Shown here piece by piece: positions 1-6,762 of a stretch of 18,220 nt of DNA. The notes beneath the pieces are model-generated. The model saw only the letters and a program-made list of their open reading frames with translations, did not search any database and was not told the DNA's origin. A program made the translations under genes and the position numbers. Positions within the stretch are counted from its first letter, which is position 1. Each line of letters opens with the position of its first letter. The DNA comes from JBBSEZ01 sp038239195 (GTDB lineage: Bacteria > Planctomycetota > Planctomycetia > Gemmatales > Gemmataceae): the NCBI GenBank assembly GCA_038239195.1, contig JBBSEZ010000181.1, forward strand, positions 1-18,220. Reading direction: 5' to 3'.

Positions 1-1
1 C

Positions 2-133
2 AACTACGACAAATTCCACACCGCTATCCAGCAGTGCCTCAACGATCTCCCTTCCAAGCACAAGGCCGCTATGGACACCCTTCTCACCCACAACTTCCAG
101 ACCTTTGAGAATGTGTCACTCATCGCCGCGTGA
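2..133 (+). CDS. IS630-type transposase, C-terminal fragment (5' end outside window)
   Basis: The frame starting at base 2 is open to a TGA at 131-133 and encodes 43 residues beginning NYDKFHTAIQQCLND and ending FQTFENVSLIAA. The pattern (aromatic and charged start, a helix of the AIQQCL type, then LLTHNFQTF close to the stop) matches what I know of the extreme C-terminus of IS630/Tc1-type transposases, where a final helix with an N-F-Q signature closes the DDE domain. The catalytic residues lie upstream of the window. The frame is less GC-rich than the neighbouring genes, which fits a mobile element. The element's terminal inverted repeat should lie just downstream, but only 8 bases separate this stop from the stop of the oppositely oriented vWA gene. 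Family call moderate; orphan tail of another gene not excluded. Confidence 0.6.
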   Translation, partial: NYDKFHTAIQQCLNDLPSKHKAAMDTLLTHNFQTFENVSLIAA

Positions 134-141
134 AGTATAAC

Positions 142-1620
142 TCAAGCGGTCCGTCGCCGCGGCAAAGGATAGTCGAGCACCTCCATCAGCAGTTCCGCCT
201 GCGACGGCTGCGCCAGCAGCGGCAGCACGTTGGGCAGCGCGTAGTAATCGCCGCGGAACTCGAAGACCTGCGCCGCCACGCCCAGCGCCCGCGCCGCTCG
301 CTCCAGCGTGTCGGTCGCCTTGCCGACCTTCACGATCGCCACGCCGGGCCGAACGCCGAGCTCGCGGGCATACGCCTCATACGCGCTCTGGAATAGCGGC
401 GCCGTGTTCTCGTCCTCGTCGGTGACGAAGACGAACTGCTCGACGCGCTGGCGCTGCCGGCGCATGGCGTCCAGCGCCACGCCGCACGACGTGCCACCGC
501 CCGCCTGGACCTTGCTCAGGGCGGCCTCCCAATCCGCCAGGCTCGGCCCTTGCGGCAAGACAGGGCATGCCGCGGTGTCGAAGGCGTACGCGAACAGCTC
601 GCTGGTGCAGACGGCCGAGATCATGGCGCCCAGGCGCTTGCCGACCTCGATCGCCTCCTGCATGCTGCCCGACTTGTCCAGCAACAGCGCCGTCGGCCTG
701 CCGATCTTCCCGCGCGCCTTCAACCGGGCCTCCGTGACCTCGGTCAGCGCCTCGCCCATCTCGCCGGCGGCCTCCGCGGCCACCCGCGCCTTGTAGGCCG
801 AGACGCGCCCGTCGCCGCGCGCCCCCAGCAGCTTGGCGTCGATGCGCGACTTGACCTCGGCGTCCTCCAGGGCGCCGCGGCGCTTCAGGGCGGCGAGGTT
901 GTTGATGACCTCCTGCGGGCTCATGCTCTCCACGAGGGCGCGCAGCACCTCGGGCGTCATCTGCCGCACCACCGTCGTGGCGACGCGGTAGGGGACGCGG
1001 TGTTCGACGATGGCGCGCGCCTGCTCGGCCGGGCTACTCGCCCGCGCCAGCGCCTTCAGCGCGAACAGCCGGCTGTCGGCGGGGGGCTGTTCGTCGAAGA
1101 GCACCTTCTGGGCGCGCTCCCCCGGCTTGACGTGCAACAGGGCGTAGAGCCGCTTCAGCGCCTTGCGGGCGACCAGCGCGGTGCTGTCGAACCAGTCGGC
1201 GTCGGCCTCGCGCTCGCGCAGATAGCGGACAACCTCGGTGCGCAGCGAGCGCGGCGCGTTGCGGAACAGGCCGCGCTCCTGCACCTCGGGCTGGCTGCCC
1301 TTCGCCTTGCGCGTGGACTTGCGGCCGTGGATGAAATCGACGACGCGCGCCACCTCGTAAGGCGGCAGGCCGCGCAGCAGGGCAAGCCCGACGTCCCGGT
1401 GGCCGGGGAACTCGCTCAGCACGAGGTTGATGACGAACATTTCCTTGTGGTCGCGCACCTCGCCCTTGTCGAAGTACCACGCTGCCAGATGGGGGTAGAA
1501 GCGCGGGCCCTTCTCCACCATCTCGCGGTGGACGGGCCACGTGCGCTCGAGCTGGCGGTGGGGAGTCGTGAGGAGCGCGTTGAAGACGTCGAGGTAGAGA
1601 TCGCGTTCGCAAGCCTGCAT
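142..1620 (-). CDS. TROVE-like/vWA domain protein (Ro60-type architecture)
   Basis: Predicted cytoplasmic protein of 492 residues without signal peptide. The first ~270 residues are all-helical and rich in Arg/Lys, resembling the HEAT-like ring of TROVE proteins (Ro60, bacterial Rsr). The C-terminal ~180 residues are a von Willebrand A domain with a complete MIDAS metal site: DKSGS at D315/S317/S319, Thr377 in GGGTS, and Asp401 in FVTDED. Ro-type proteins bind small Y RNAs and misfolded RNAs and work with exoribonucleases in RNA quality control; that role is inferred from architecture. ATG at 1620 is chosen because CGGAGGG lies 9 bases upstream on the coding strand; the frame stays open further upstream but would run into the GH2 gene. 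Its 3' end abuts a transposase tail, so the last residues (PLPRRRTA) may be altered. The vWA call is firm; the TROVE assignment is a pattern judgement, and an unrelated helical-vWA family is the main alternative. Confidence 0.75.
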   Translation of the reverse strand: MQACERDLYLDVFNALLTTPHRQLERTWPVHREMVEKGPRFYPHLAAWYFDKGEVRDHKEMFVINLVLSEFPGHRDVGLALLRGLPPYEVARVVDFIHGRKSTRKAKGSQPEVQERGLFRNAPRSLRTEVVRYLREREADADWFDSTALVARKALKRLYALLHVKPGERAQKVLFDEQPPADSRLFALKALARASSPAEQARAIVEHRVPYRVATTVVRQMTPEVLRALVESMSPQEVINNLAALKRRGALEDAEVKSRIDAKLLGARGDGRVSAYKARVAAEAAGEMGEALTEVTEARLKARGKIGRPTALLLDKSGSMQEAIEVGKRLGAMISAVCTSELFAYAFDTAACPVLPQGPSLADWEAALSKVQAGGGTSCGVALDAMRRQRQRVEQFVFVTDEDENTAPLFQSAYEAYARELGVRPGVAIVKVGKATDTLERAARALGVAAQVFEFRGDYYALPNVLPLLAQPSQAELLMEVLDYPLPRRRTA

Positions 1621-1712
1621 GGGGCCGGTCCCTCCGGTTGCGCGGTTGTTCCGTGTCAACAGGAGGGACGCCGGCCGGCAAGGGCGGGCTCGCGGGAAAA
1701 AGCCCGGGCCCC

Positions 1713-1772
1713 GTACGCCCGGCTTTCCAGCCGGACTTGGGCCCAGGTGTCCGGCTGGAAAGCCGGACGTAC
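1713..1772. repeat. Long GC-rich palindrome between GH2 and vWA genes (terminator or dispersed repeat)
   Basis: Arms 1713-1736 and 1749-1772 pair at 23 of 24 positions (one C-A mismatch), with a 12-base loop that itself contains TGGGCCCA. The core is CCGGCTTTCCAGCCGGAC. It begins 4 bases past the GH2 stop on the minus strand and could terminate that transcript or protect its 3' end. No T-run follows, so it is not a textbook intrinsic terminator. Its near-perfect length suggests a dispersed intergenic palindrome. Confidence 0.7.
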
Positions 1773-1775
1773 GCG

Positions 1776-4025
1776 TCAGCGCTTCGGCACCCGCAGGCGG
1801 ATCAGTCCCGCATCGATGTACTGCCCGCCCGTCCGTTGCAGACAGTGAATGGCGAGAACGTTCTTGCCTGGCTTGAGCGCCGCGAGGGCCTCGGGACGGA
1901 TCGCGAACTCCTGATAGCTCGAAGTCCACGCCGCCGTCTTCACCGCCAGCACGCCGTTGAGGTAGACCTCGGCGTCGTCGTCGTGGTGCATCAGCAGCAC
2001 GAGATCGTTGTGGGCGCCCTTGGGCAGCGCGAACGTCCTTCTCGCCCAGATGTTGTTCGTCTTCCACTCGGTGCGCACCGCGGCGCCGGGCGTGCCCTTG
2101 GTGCCAAACCCGCCGACGCCCGACTTCCACTTCGAGTCGTCGAAGTCGGCCTTGAACCAGTCCCCGGCCGGCTTCTCGAGTGCGTAGCGCCAGGGGAGGC
2201 CCTTTTCCTGCGAGGTCGGCACCACCACCTCGACGACGGGGACGCGCGAGAGGTCGCCCCGGTTGACGGCGGCGATGCGGTCGAGATCGACCTTGATGAC
2301 GGCGCGGTCGTAGGTGAGCAGCCCGTTGGCCTCGCTCTCGACGTCGGTGATCTGCGTATAGACCACGGCGCTCAACTGGCGCTCGCGGTGCAGCTTCCAG
2401 CACCCTTGCAGAAGGCGCTCGTACTTGCGCGTCAGGTCGGCCTTGCTGGCGGCGCCCTGGTAGCCCCACGTCTTCTTGGTCCAGGTGTGCCCATCGACGC
2501 CCAGCCCCAGCCCGCCGAACTCGCCGAGCACGCCGGCCCGCTTGTTGCTAAACGGCGGAGCGCTGGGGCCCGGATAGTCGTGAACGTCGTGGACGTCGCC
2601 GACGCCCCGGTCGTTCCAGCCGCTGGCGCAATCGACCAGGCGCGTGGGGTCGCGTTTCTTGGTCCAGGCGGTGATGCGCGCCGTGTCGTATTGCCCCCAG
2701 CCCTCGTTGAACACCACCCACGTGACGATGCAGGGGTGGTTGTGCAGCCCGTCGATCATGCGATCGAGCTCCAGCTCGTACTGCTTCGCCGAGGCGGGGG
2801 AGCGCACCATGTCGGCCTTGCCGGGGTCAACGCTCTTGTCGCCGGAGGGCATGTCCTGCCACACGAGCAGGCCGAGCTTGTCGCACCAGTAGTACCACCG
2901 GGCCGGCTCGACCTTGACGTGCTTGCGCGTCATGTTGAAGCCGAGCTTCTTGGTGATCTCGACGTCGTACTTGAGCGCCGCGTCGGTCGGCGCCGTGTAC
3001 AGCCCGTCGGGCCAGAAGCCCTGATCGAGGGGCCCGACCTGGAAGACGGCCTTGCCGTTGAGGAGGATGCGCGCCTGGCCCTTGCCCTCGGCCTTTACTT
3101 CGATCTTGCGGAGCCCGAAATAGCTCTCGACCTTGTCGAGCGTCGTGGCGCCCTTCCTCAGCTCGACGGTCAGGTCGTAGAGGAACGGCGCTTCCGGCGA
3201 CCACAACTTGGGGCTGGGCACGGGCAGCGTCAGCATTTCGCCGTGCAGCCCGCTGACCGTGGCCACCACTTCCTTGCCGTCGCGTGCCGTCAGGCGCACG
3301 CTCGCCTTGTCGCTGGTGTGGACGGTCACGCGCACGCTCTTCTTGTCCACGTCGGGCACGATCTTGAGCTTCTCGATGCGCGTGCGCGGCACCGGCTCGA
3401 GCCAGACCGTCTGCCAGATGCCCGTCGTCGGCACGTAGTAGATCCCGCCCGGCTTGCGCACTTGCTTGCCGCGCGGCTGGAAGCCCCCGTCGGTTGGGTC
3501 GTAGACGCCGACGATGATCTCCTGCGGCCCTTTGGGCTTGAGGGCGTCGGTTATGTCGAACGAGAAGGGGTCGTACCCGCCCTCGTGGGTGCCGATCAGC
3601 TTGCCGTTGACCCAGACCTTGGTCTCCCAATCGACGGCGCCGAAGTGGAGGACGACGCGCTGATCGGCCCACCCGGCGGGGACGGCGAAGGTGCGCCGAT
3701 ACCAGACGCGCTCGGCAGGCTTCATGATGCCGGAGAGGGCTGATTCAACGGGAAAGGGGACGAGGATCCGCTCGGGCAGGTCCTTGCCGAAGGGGACCGG
3801 ATCGTCCTTCTTGGCGAAGGCGAACTGCCAGACGCCGTTGAGGTTGAGCCACTTCTCGCGGCGGAGCTGTGGGCGCGGATACTCGGGCAGGGGCGCCTCG
3901 GGCTTCACGTCCTTGGCCCAGCGCGTCATGAGGGGGGCCTTGGCGGCCTTCCACTCGGCGGTGCGGGCGGGAAGGGGAGAGAGGACCAGGGCGGCGAGGG
4001 CCGCAGCGAGGGCCAGGCGGTGCAT
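1776..4025 (-). CDS. Exported glycoside hydrolase family 2 enzyme (beta-galactosidase/beta-glucuronidase type)
   Basis: A 749-residue retaining beta-glycosidase. A Sec signal peptide (MHRLALAAALAALVLSPLPA) leads to a mature start near ARTAEW, so it is exported. Domains in order: sugar-binding jelly-roll (about 55-210, LNGVWQF, WYRRTF and WVNGKLIGTHEGGYDPF motifs), immunoglobulin-like domain (about 215-310), TIM barrel (about 310-600), and an additional C-terminal jelly-roll (about 620-745, NNIWARRTF, VYLNGV). The acid/base Glu is E441 in FNEGWG; the nucleophile is probably E502 in GVLGEFGG. The LVWQDMPS signature is typical of GH2. AGGAG lies 6 bases before the ATG. It follows the HEAT-like gene by 112 bases on the same strand and may share its transcript. 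The exact sugar (galactose, glucuronic acid, mannose) cannot be read from sequence. Family confidence is high, substrate unknown. Confidence 0.92.
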   Translation of the reverse strand: MHRLALAAALAALVLSPLPARTAEWKAAKAPLMTRWAKDVKPEAPLPEYPRPQLRREKWLNLNGVWQFAFAKKDDPVPFGKDLPERILVPFPVESALSGIMKPAERVWYRRTFAVPAGWADQRVVLHFGAVDWETKVWVNGKLIGTHEGGYDPFSFDITDALKPKGPQEIIVGVYDPTDGGFQPRGKQVRKPGGIYYVPTTGIWQTVWLEPVPRTRIEKLKIVPDVDKKSVRVTVHTSDKASVRLTARDGKEVVATVSGLHGEMLTLPVPSPKLWSPEAPFLYDLTVELRKGATTLDKVESYFGLRKIEVKAEGKGQARILLNGKAVFQVGPLDQGFWPDGLYTAPTDAALKYDVEITKKLGFNMTRKHVKVEPARWYYWCDKLGLLVWQDMPSGDKSVDPGKADMVRSPASAKQYELELDRMIDGLHNHPCIVTWVVFNEGWGQYDTARITAWTKKRDPTRLVDCASGWNDRGVGDVHDVHDYPGPSAPPFSNKRAGVLGEFGGLGLGVDGHTWTKKTWGYQGAASKADLTRKYERLLQGCWKLHRERQLSAVVYTQITDVESEANGLLTYDRAVIKVDLDRIAAVNRGDLSRVPVVEVVVPTSQEKGLPWRYALEKPAGDWFKADFDDSKWKSGVGGFGTKGTPGAAVRTEWKTNNIWARRTFALPKGAHNDLVLLMHHDDDAEVYLNGVLAVKTAAWTSSYQEFAIRPEALAALKPGKNVLAIHCLQRTGGQYIDAGLIRLRVPKR

Positions 4026-4060
4026 GCGATGCTCCTGTCGGTTGCGGAGAGGTGCGACGG

Positions 4061-4087
4061 TTTCGCGAGAGATGATTTACCGCGAAA
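4061..4087 (-). other. Small hairpin in the 5' leader of the GH2 gene
   Basis: TTTCGCG (4061-4067) and CGCGAAA (4081-4087) form a perfect 7-bp stem with a 13-base AT-richer loop, ending about 35 bases before the GH2 start codon. It could be an operator or an mRNA leader structure; nothing distinguishes these. A TCGCGAAA core also occurs in the long inverted repeat between the two clpP genes. Confidence 0.35.
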
Positions 4088-4098
4088 GGGCCCCGTCG

Positions 4099-4139
4099 GA
4101 CAGGCGGCTTGCCTGTCTCTTCCGCCGGACAGGCCGCCT
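4099..4139 (-). terminator. GC-rich hairpin at the 3' end of the HEAT-like gene
   Basis: GCCTGTC (4111-4117) can pair with GACAGGC at 4128-4134, extended by AGGCG/CGCCT with a 4-base bulge, giving a ~12-bp stem that starts at the stop codon. It can equally pair with a second GACAGGC at 4099-4105 as a compact 7-bp hairpin with a 5-base loop. It lies between two minus-strand genes and probably terminates transcription or stabilises the 3' end. No U-tract follows. Confidence 0.5.
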
Positions 4140-6144
4140 ACTTCTTCCGCCCCGCCTCCCACTTTTTCCACTTGGCGACAGCGCTGTCCCGCGCCGCTTC
4201 GCTGGCGAACCCGAAGAACACCGGCGGCGCCTGGAGCACCCCGATGCCCGGGCCGTTCTGGAAGTAGGCGAAGCCGTAGTCGCCGAGCGACTGCCCGCCG
4301 ACGTGCAGCAGCGCCCCCAGGACCACGTCGCCCAGTCGCGTGTGGCACGTCGAACCGCCGATGTGGGCCTGGCCCAGGCTCGTCGCGTCGGCCACCAGCG
4401 GCGCCAGTTCCTTCATCTGCTCGCGCGTTCCGATCGCCGCGACGAACAGCACGGCGGAGCTGCGCGAGTAGCCGTCGAGGCCCTTCTGATTGGCGGCGCG
4501 CGCGGCGAACGGCACGCCCTCCTTGAGTTGGAGCGCCCGGGCGAGGGCGAGGACCTGGTAGACCGAGCCCGCGGCGATCGGCTGCGACGCCGACGCGGTC
4601 AGATACTTGCGCAGGGCGGGCTTGACCGCGTCGTCGGTCACGTCGTTCAGGCCGAGTTGCTGGGCCAGGTTCTGCACCTGCTGGATCTGCGCCAGGGTGG
4701 GCGAGCCCTTGAGCACGTCGGCCGCCCGGCGCTTGACCAGGGGCTTGAGGGTGTCGCGGCTCAGGCCCGCCAGATCGACCGACTTGGCCAGGTGGGCCGC
4801 CTGGGTGAGCTGATTGAGGTCGTCGGATTGCTCGAGCATCGCCAGCACGTGCTTGCGCACGGCCGGCTTCAGGATCGCCTCGCGCGCCTCCATCAGGCCC
4901 AGGTTTTGCGTCACGTAGATCGCCTGCTGGAGCTGGTTGCGGTCCGCGGGGCGCGCGGCAGCCTCGATGACCATCTTGCGCCCGGCCACCTTGAGGGCGG
5001 CGAGCGCCTCGGGGGCGTTGATCGAACGCGCCAGGTAGAACGCCCGGTAGAAGGCCGCCTGGTCGGAGGGCCGCTCGGCGACGGCCAGCGCCAGCTTGAG
5101 CGCGCCGGGCCGCAGGACCTCGTCGATGGTGTCCTGCATCTTGAGGCTTTGGAGCAGGCTCATTACCTGGTAAATGCGCCCCTGGTTGTCCGGCTTCTCG
5201 ACGACGTCGCGGGCGAGCTGGCGCGCGACCGGCTTGACGCGCCCCGCGACCTCGCCCTCGAGGCCGAGGTTGGTGGCCAGGCTGACGGCCTGGGCCAGCT
5301 TGTTCAGATCGGGCGGCTGGGTGAGGGCCGCGCGCACCTGCGCCAACACCAGCGGGCGCAAGGCGCTGTTCAGCTCCGTCAGTTCCAGCATGCGCGCCAG
5401 GTAGGCGGTCTGGTAGAAGGTGTTCGGCCCCGTGCCGTGCTTGAGGAAGGCGCGGGCGGTCAGCCGGCGCAGGGCCGGGTCGTTCTGCACGTGCGACCGG
5501 ACGGAGGGAGAGTAGAAGACGTTGACGAACTGATAATACGTCTGCTGGGGCATCGCCTGGGCACACGTGGCCGCGAGGAGCAGTCCCGCGACGTCGGCGG
5601 AGCGCACCTTGGGGGCGGGAGCCACGCCGCCGAAGCGCACGAACGAACTTTGCTGGAGGCGCTGGGCGCGGGCGGTGACCTGGGCGCCCGCCTGGGCGGG
5701 GCCCTGCTCGAGCAGGTCGAGCAAGGCCCGGTCGGTGCGGTAGAGCTCGACGTAGAGCTGGCGGGCCTGGCGGTCGTGGCCGGCGACGGCGTGGAAGGTG
5801 GCCCAGCCGATCAACTTGAGGCCGTCCTTGCTGGCCTCGTCGGCGACGAAGGCGGCCAGGCGGCGGTCGAGGTCGCCGGCCAGCACCTGCGGGAGCAGTT
5901 CCCGGCAGCGCCGCCGCACTTCGAGATCGCGCGACTTCAGGCCCTCTTTCAGCGCCGGCGCCGCGGCAGGCCCCAGGCGGAGGAGTCGCCGCGCCGCCTC
6001 TTCGCGGGCGTCGAACGAGCCGGCGCTCAGTTCCCGGACCAGATCGGCGGCCCGGCCGCCATCGCTCGCGGGCGGAGCGGCAGCCTTGGCTGTCAGGAGC
6101 AGGCCGGGGAGCAGAACGAGGGAGAGAATCGCGGTGCGAGCCAT
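4138..6144 (-). CDS. Exported HEAT-like protein with a tandem 40-residue helical repeat
   Basis: A 668-residue protein with no enzymatic motif. ATG at 6144 is preferred over an in-frame ATG at 6183 because it gives a clean signal peptide (MARTAILSLVLLPGLLLTAKAA). Residues ~30-80 are a HEAT-like unit (AADLVRELSAGSFDAREEAA, then LEVRRRCRELL) of a kind common in planctomycetes. From about residue 240 to 525 a helical unit of 40-42 residues recurs at least six times, with consensus Q-A-x2-LA-x2-LGL followed by LKP-x2-RK. The C-terminus has a further helical module (TCHTRLGDVVLGALLHVGGQ) and ends FASEAARDSAVAKWKKW. Such alpha-solenoids are usually protein-binding scaffolds; the partner is unknown. 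It is first in a minus-strand run with the GH2 gene, which hints at an envelope or polysaccharide role, by inference only. No strong Shine-Dalgarno is seen. Confidence 0.85.
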   Translation of the reverse strand: MARTAILSLVLLPGLLLTAKAAAPPASDGGRAADLVRELSAGSFDAREEAARRLLRLGPAAAPALKEGLKSRDLEVRRRCRELLPQVLAGDLDRRLAAFVADEASKDGLKLIGWATFHAVAGHDRQARQLYVELYRTDRALLDLLEQGPAQAGAQVTARAQRLQQSSFVRFGGVAPAPKVRSADVAGLLLAATCAQAMPQQTYYQFVNVFYSPSVRSHVQNDPALRRLTARAFLKHGTGPNTFYQTAYLARMLELTELNSALRPLVLAQVRAALTQPPDLNKLAQAVSLATNLGLEGEVAGRVKPVARQLARDVVEKPDNQGRIYQVMSLLQSLKMQDTIDEVLRPGALKLALAVAERPSDQAAFYRAFYLARSINAPEALAALKVAGRKMVIEAAARPADRNQLQQAIYVTQNLGLMEAREAILKPAVRKHVLAMLEQSDDLNQLTQAAHLAKSVDLAGLSRDTLKPLVKRRAADVLKGSPTLAQIQQVQNLAQQLGLNDVTDDAVKPALRKYLTASASQPIAAGSVYQVLALARALQLKEGVPFAARAANQKGLDGYSRSSAVLFVAAIGTREQMKELAPLVADATSLGQAHIGGSTCHTRLGDVVLGALLHVGGQSLGDYGFAYFQNGPGIGVLQAPPVFFGFASEAARDSAVAKWKKWEAGRKK

Positions 6145-6183
6145 GATGTTCGTGGTTCCAGCAGGCGGGAGGGACAAGCACAC

Positions 6184-6212
6184 ATCTTAGACGAGACAGA
6201 GGGGCTTATCAT
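6184..6212 (-). promoter_or_regulatory. Candidate promoter for the HEAT-like/GH2 run
   Basis: On the minus strand ATGATA (6207-6212) and TAAGAT (6184-6189) are spaced by 17 bases, each matching 4 of 6 sigma-70-type consensus positions, about 40 bases ahead of the start codon. A TTCCGGAA palindrome (6212-6219) overlaps the -35. Weak motifs in the right place only. Confidence 0.3.
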
Positions 6213-6258
6213 TCCGGAAAAGGGAGCGAGGAGGCCGTTTCGCGCCGTCTTTTTCCTC

Positions 6259-6286
6259 TTGCCTTCGCCCTCCCCCCGGATAGAAT
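6259..6286 (+). promoter_or_regulatory. Promoter of tRNA-Gly
   Basis: TTGCCT (6259-6264), a 16-base spacer and TAGAAT (6281-6286) form a good sigma-70-type promoter. Transcription would start near 6293, some 33 bases before the mature tRNA 5' end. The same TAGAATAC string recurs ahead of the trigger factor gene. Confidence 0.55.
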
Positions 6287-6325
6287 ACGGAGTGTGAGGC
6301 GGGAATGAAATGCCCCCTCGCACTT

Positions 6326-6397
6326 GCGGGTGTAGCTCAGTGGTAGAGCGTCACGTTGCCAACGTGGCTGTCGTGGGTTCGAGCCCCATCACCCGCT
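6326..6397 (+). tRNA. tRNA-Gly, anticodon GCC
   Basis: A full cloverleaf folds. Acceptor stem GCGGGTG (6326-6332) pairs perfectly with CACCCGC (6390-6396). D arm GCTC-AGTGGTA-GAGC (6335-6349). Anticodon stem 6351-6355/6363-6367 with one T-G pair, loop TTGCCAA with anticodon GCC at 6358-6360. Variable loop CTGTC. T arm GTGGG-TTCGAGC-CCCAT (6373-6389). The discriminator base is T6397 and the 3' CCA is not encoded. The gene stands alone between divergent transcription units and reads toward the GH31 gene. Confidence 0.97.
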
Positions 6398-6421
6398 CTG
6401 CTGTCATCGACGATCAACCGG

Positions 6422-6451
6422 CCTCTTTCGATCTCAACCTCTCCGAAGAGG
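6422..6451 (+). terminator. Weak hairpin downstream of tRNA-Gly
   Basis: CCTCTTTCG (6422-6430) pairs with CGAAGAGG (6444-6451) with one bulged T; a nested alternative is CCTCT-CCGA-AGAGG (6438-6451). It lies 25 bases beyond the tRNA and is followed by a G-run, not a T-run. A possible end of the tRNA transcript. Confidence 0.3.
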
Positions 6452-6654
6452 GGGGCACGGACGCGAGGGGCCGGTCGCGTTTTCCCCCTCCTGCGCATCA
6501 ACCAGATGACCGTTTCGTAAATCCGCCGCCAGTCGGTCATGCCACCAATCCAATGCGATCGAGGCCGCTGCTCTTGGCGCAGCAGGGCGCGAAGAGGGCG
6601 CAAGGGCGGCGGAACCGCGGTAAACCTACCCTGGCTGCGCATGGCTCTCGGCCC

Positions 6655-6683
6655 TTGTCGTGGGCCTCCGGCCGGCATAGACA
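6655..6683 (+). promoter_or_regulatory. Candidate promoter for the GH31 gene
   Basis: TTGTCG (6655-6660) and TAGACA (6678-6683) are separated by exactly 17 bases, placing a transcript start near 6690, about 70 bases before the chosen ATG. Match to sigma-70 consensus is 4/6 and 3/6, so this is tentative. Confidence 0.3.
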
Positions 6684-6762
6684 ACGGGAGCACATTCCGG
6701 GCGAGGAGGACGCGAGCGATCCCCCCTTCGACACGGAGGCGCCCACCCCACCAGAGACAAGC

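Larger units (their letters stand above)
6398..6762 (+). other. 365-base gap between tRNA-Gly and the GH31 gene
   Basis: No gene is supported here. The GH31 frame happens to stay open through it and through the tRNA, but the translation is low-complexity and unlike any domain. It holds a weak hairpin just after the tRNA and one candidate promoter, listed separately. Confidence 0.6.

Noticed and set aside
1621..1775. Y RNA gene next to the Ro-like protein
   Set aside because: Only a single simple hairpin is present; no tRNA-like module or bulged Ro-binding stem is recognisable.
1638..3743. 701-residue plus-strand open frame opposite the GH2 gene
   Set aside because: It is antisense to a well-supported GH2 enzyme with signal peptide and catalytic motifs; its translation is repetitive Arg/Gly/Val/Leu typical of shadow frames in high-GC DNA.
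3691..6297. 868-residue plus-strand frame opposite the HEAT-like gene
   Set aside because: Shadow frame: the opposite strand has a signal peptide and a regular helical repeat.
6310..6762. N-terminal extension of the GH31 frame
   Set aside because: It would translate through tRNA-Gly, and the residues are low-complexity. GH31 homology begins just after Met at 6763.
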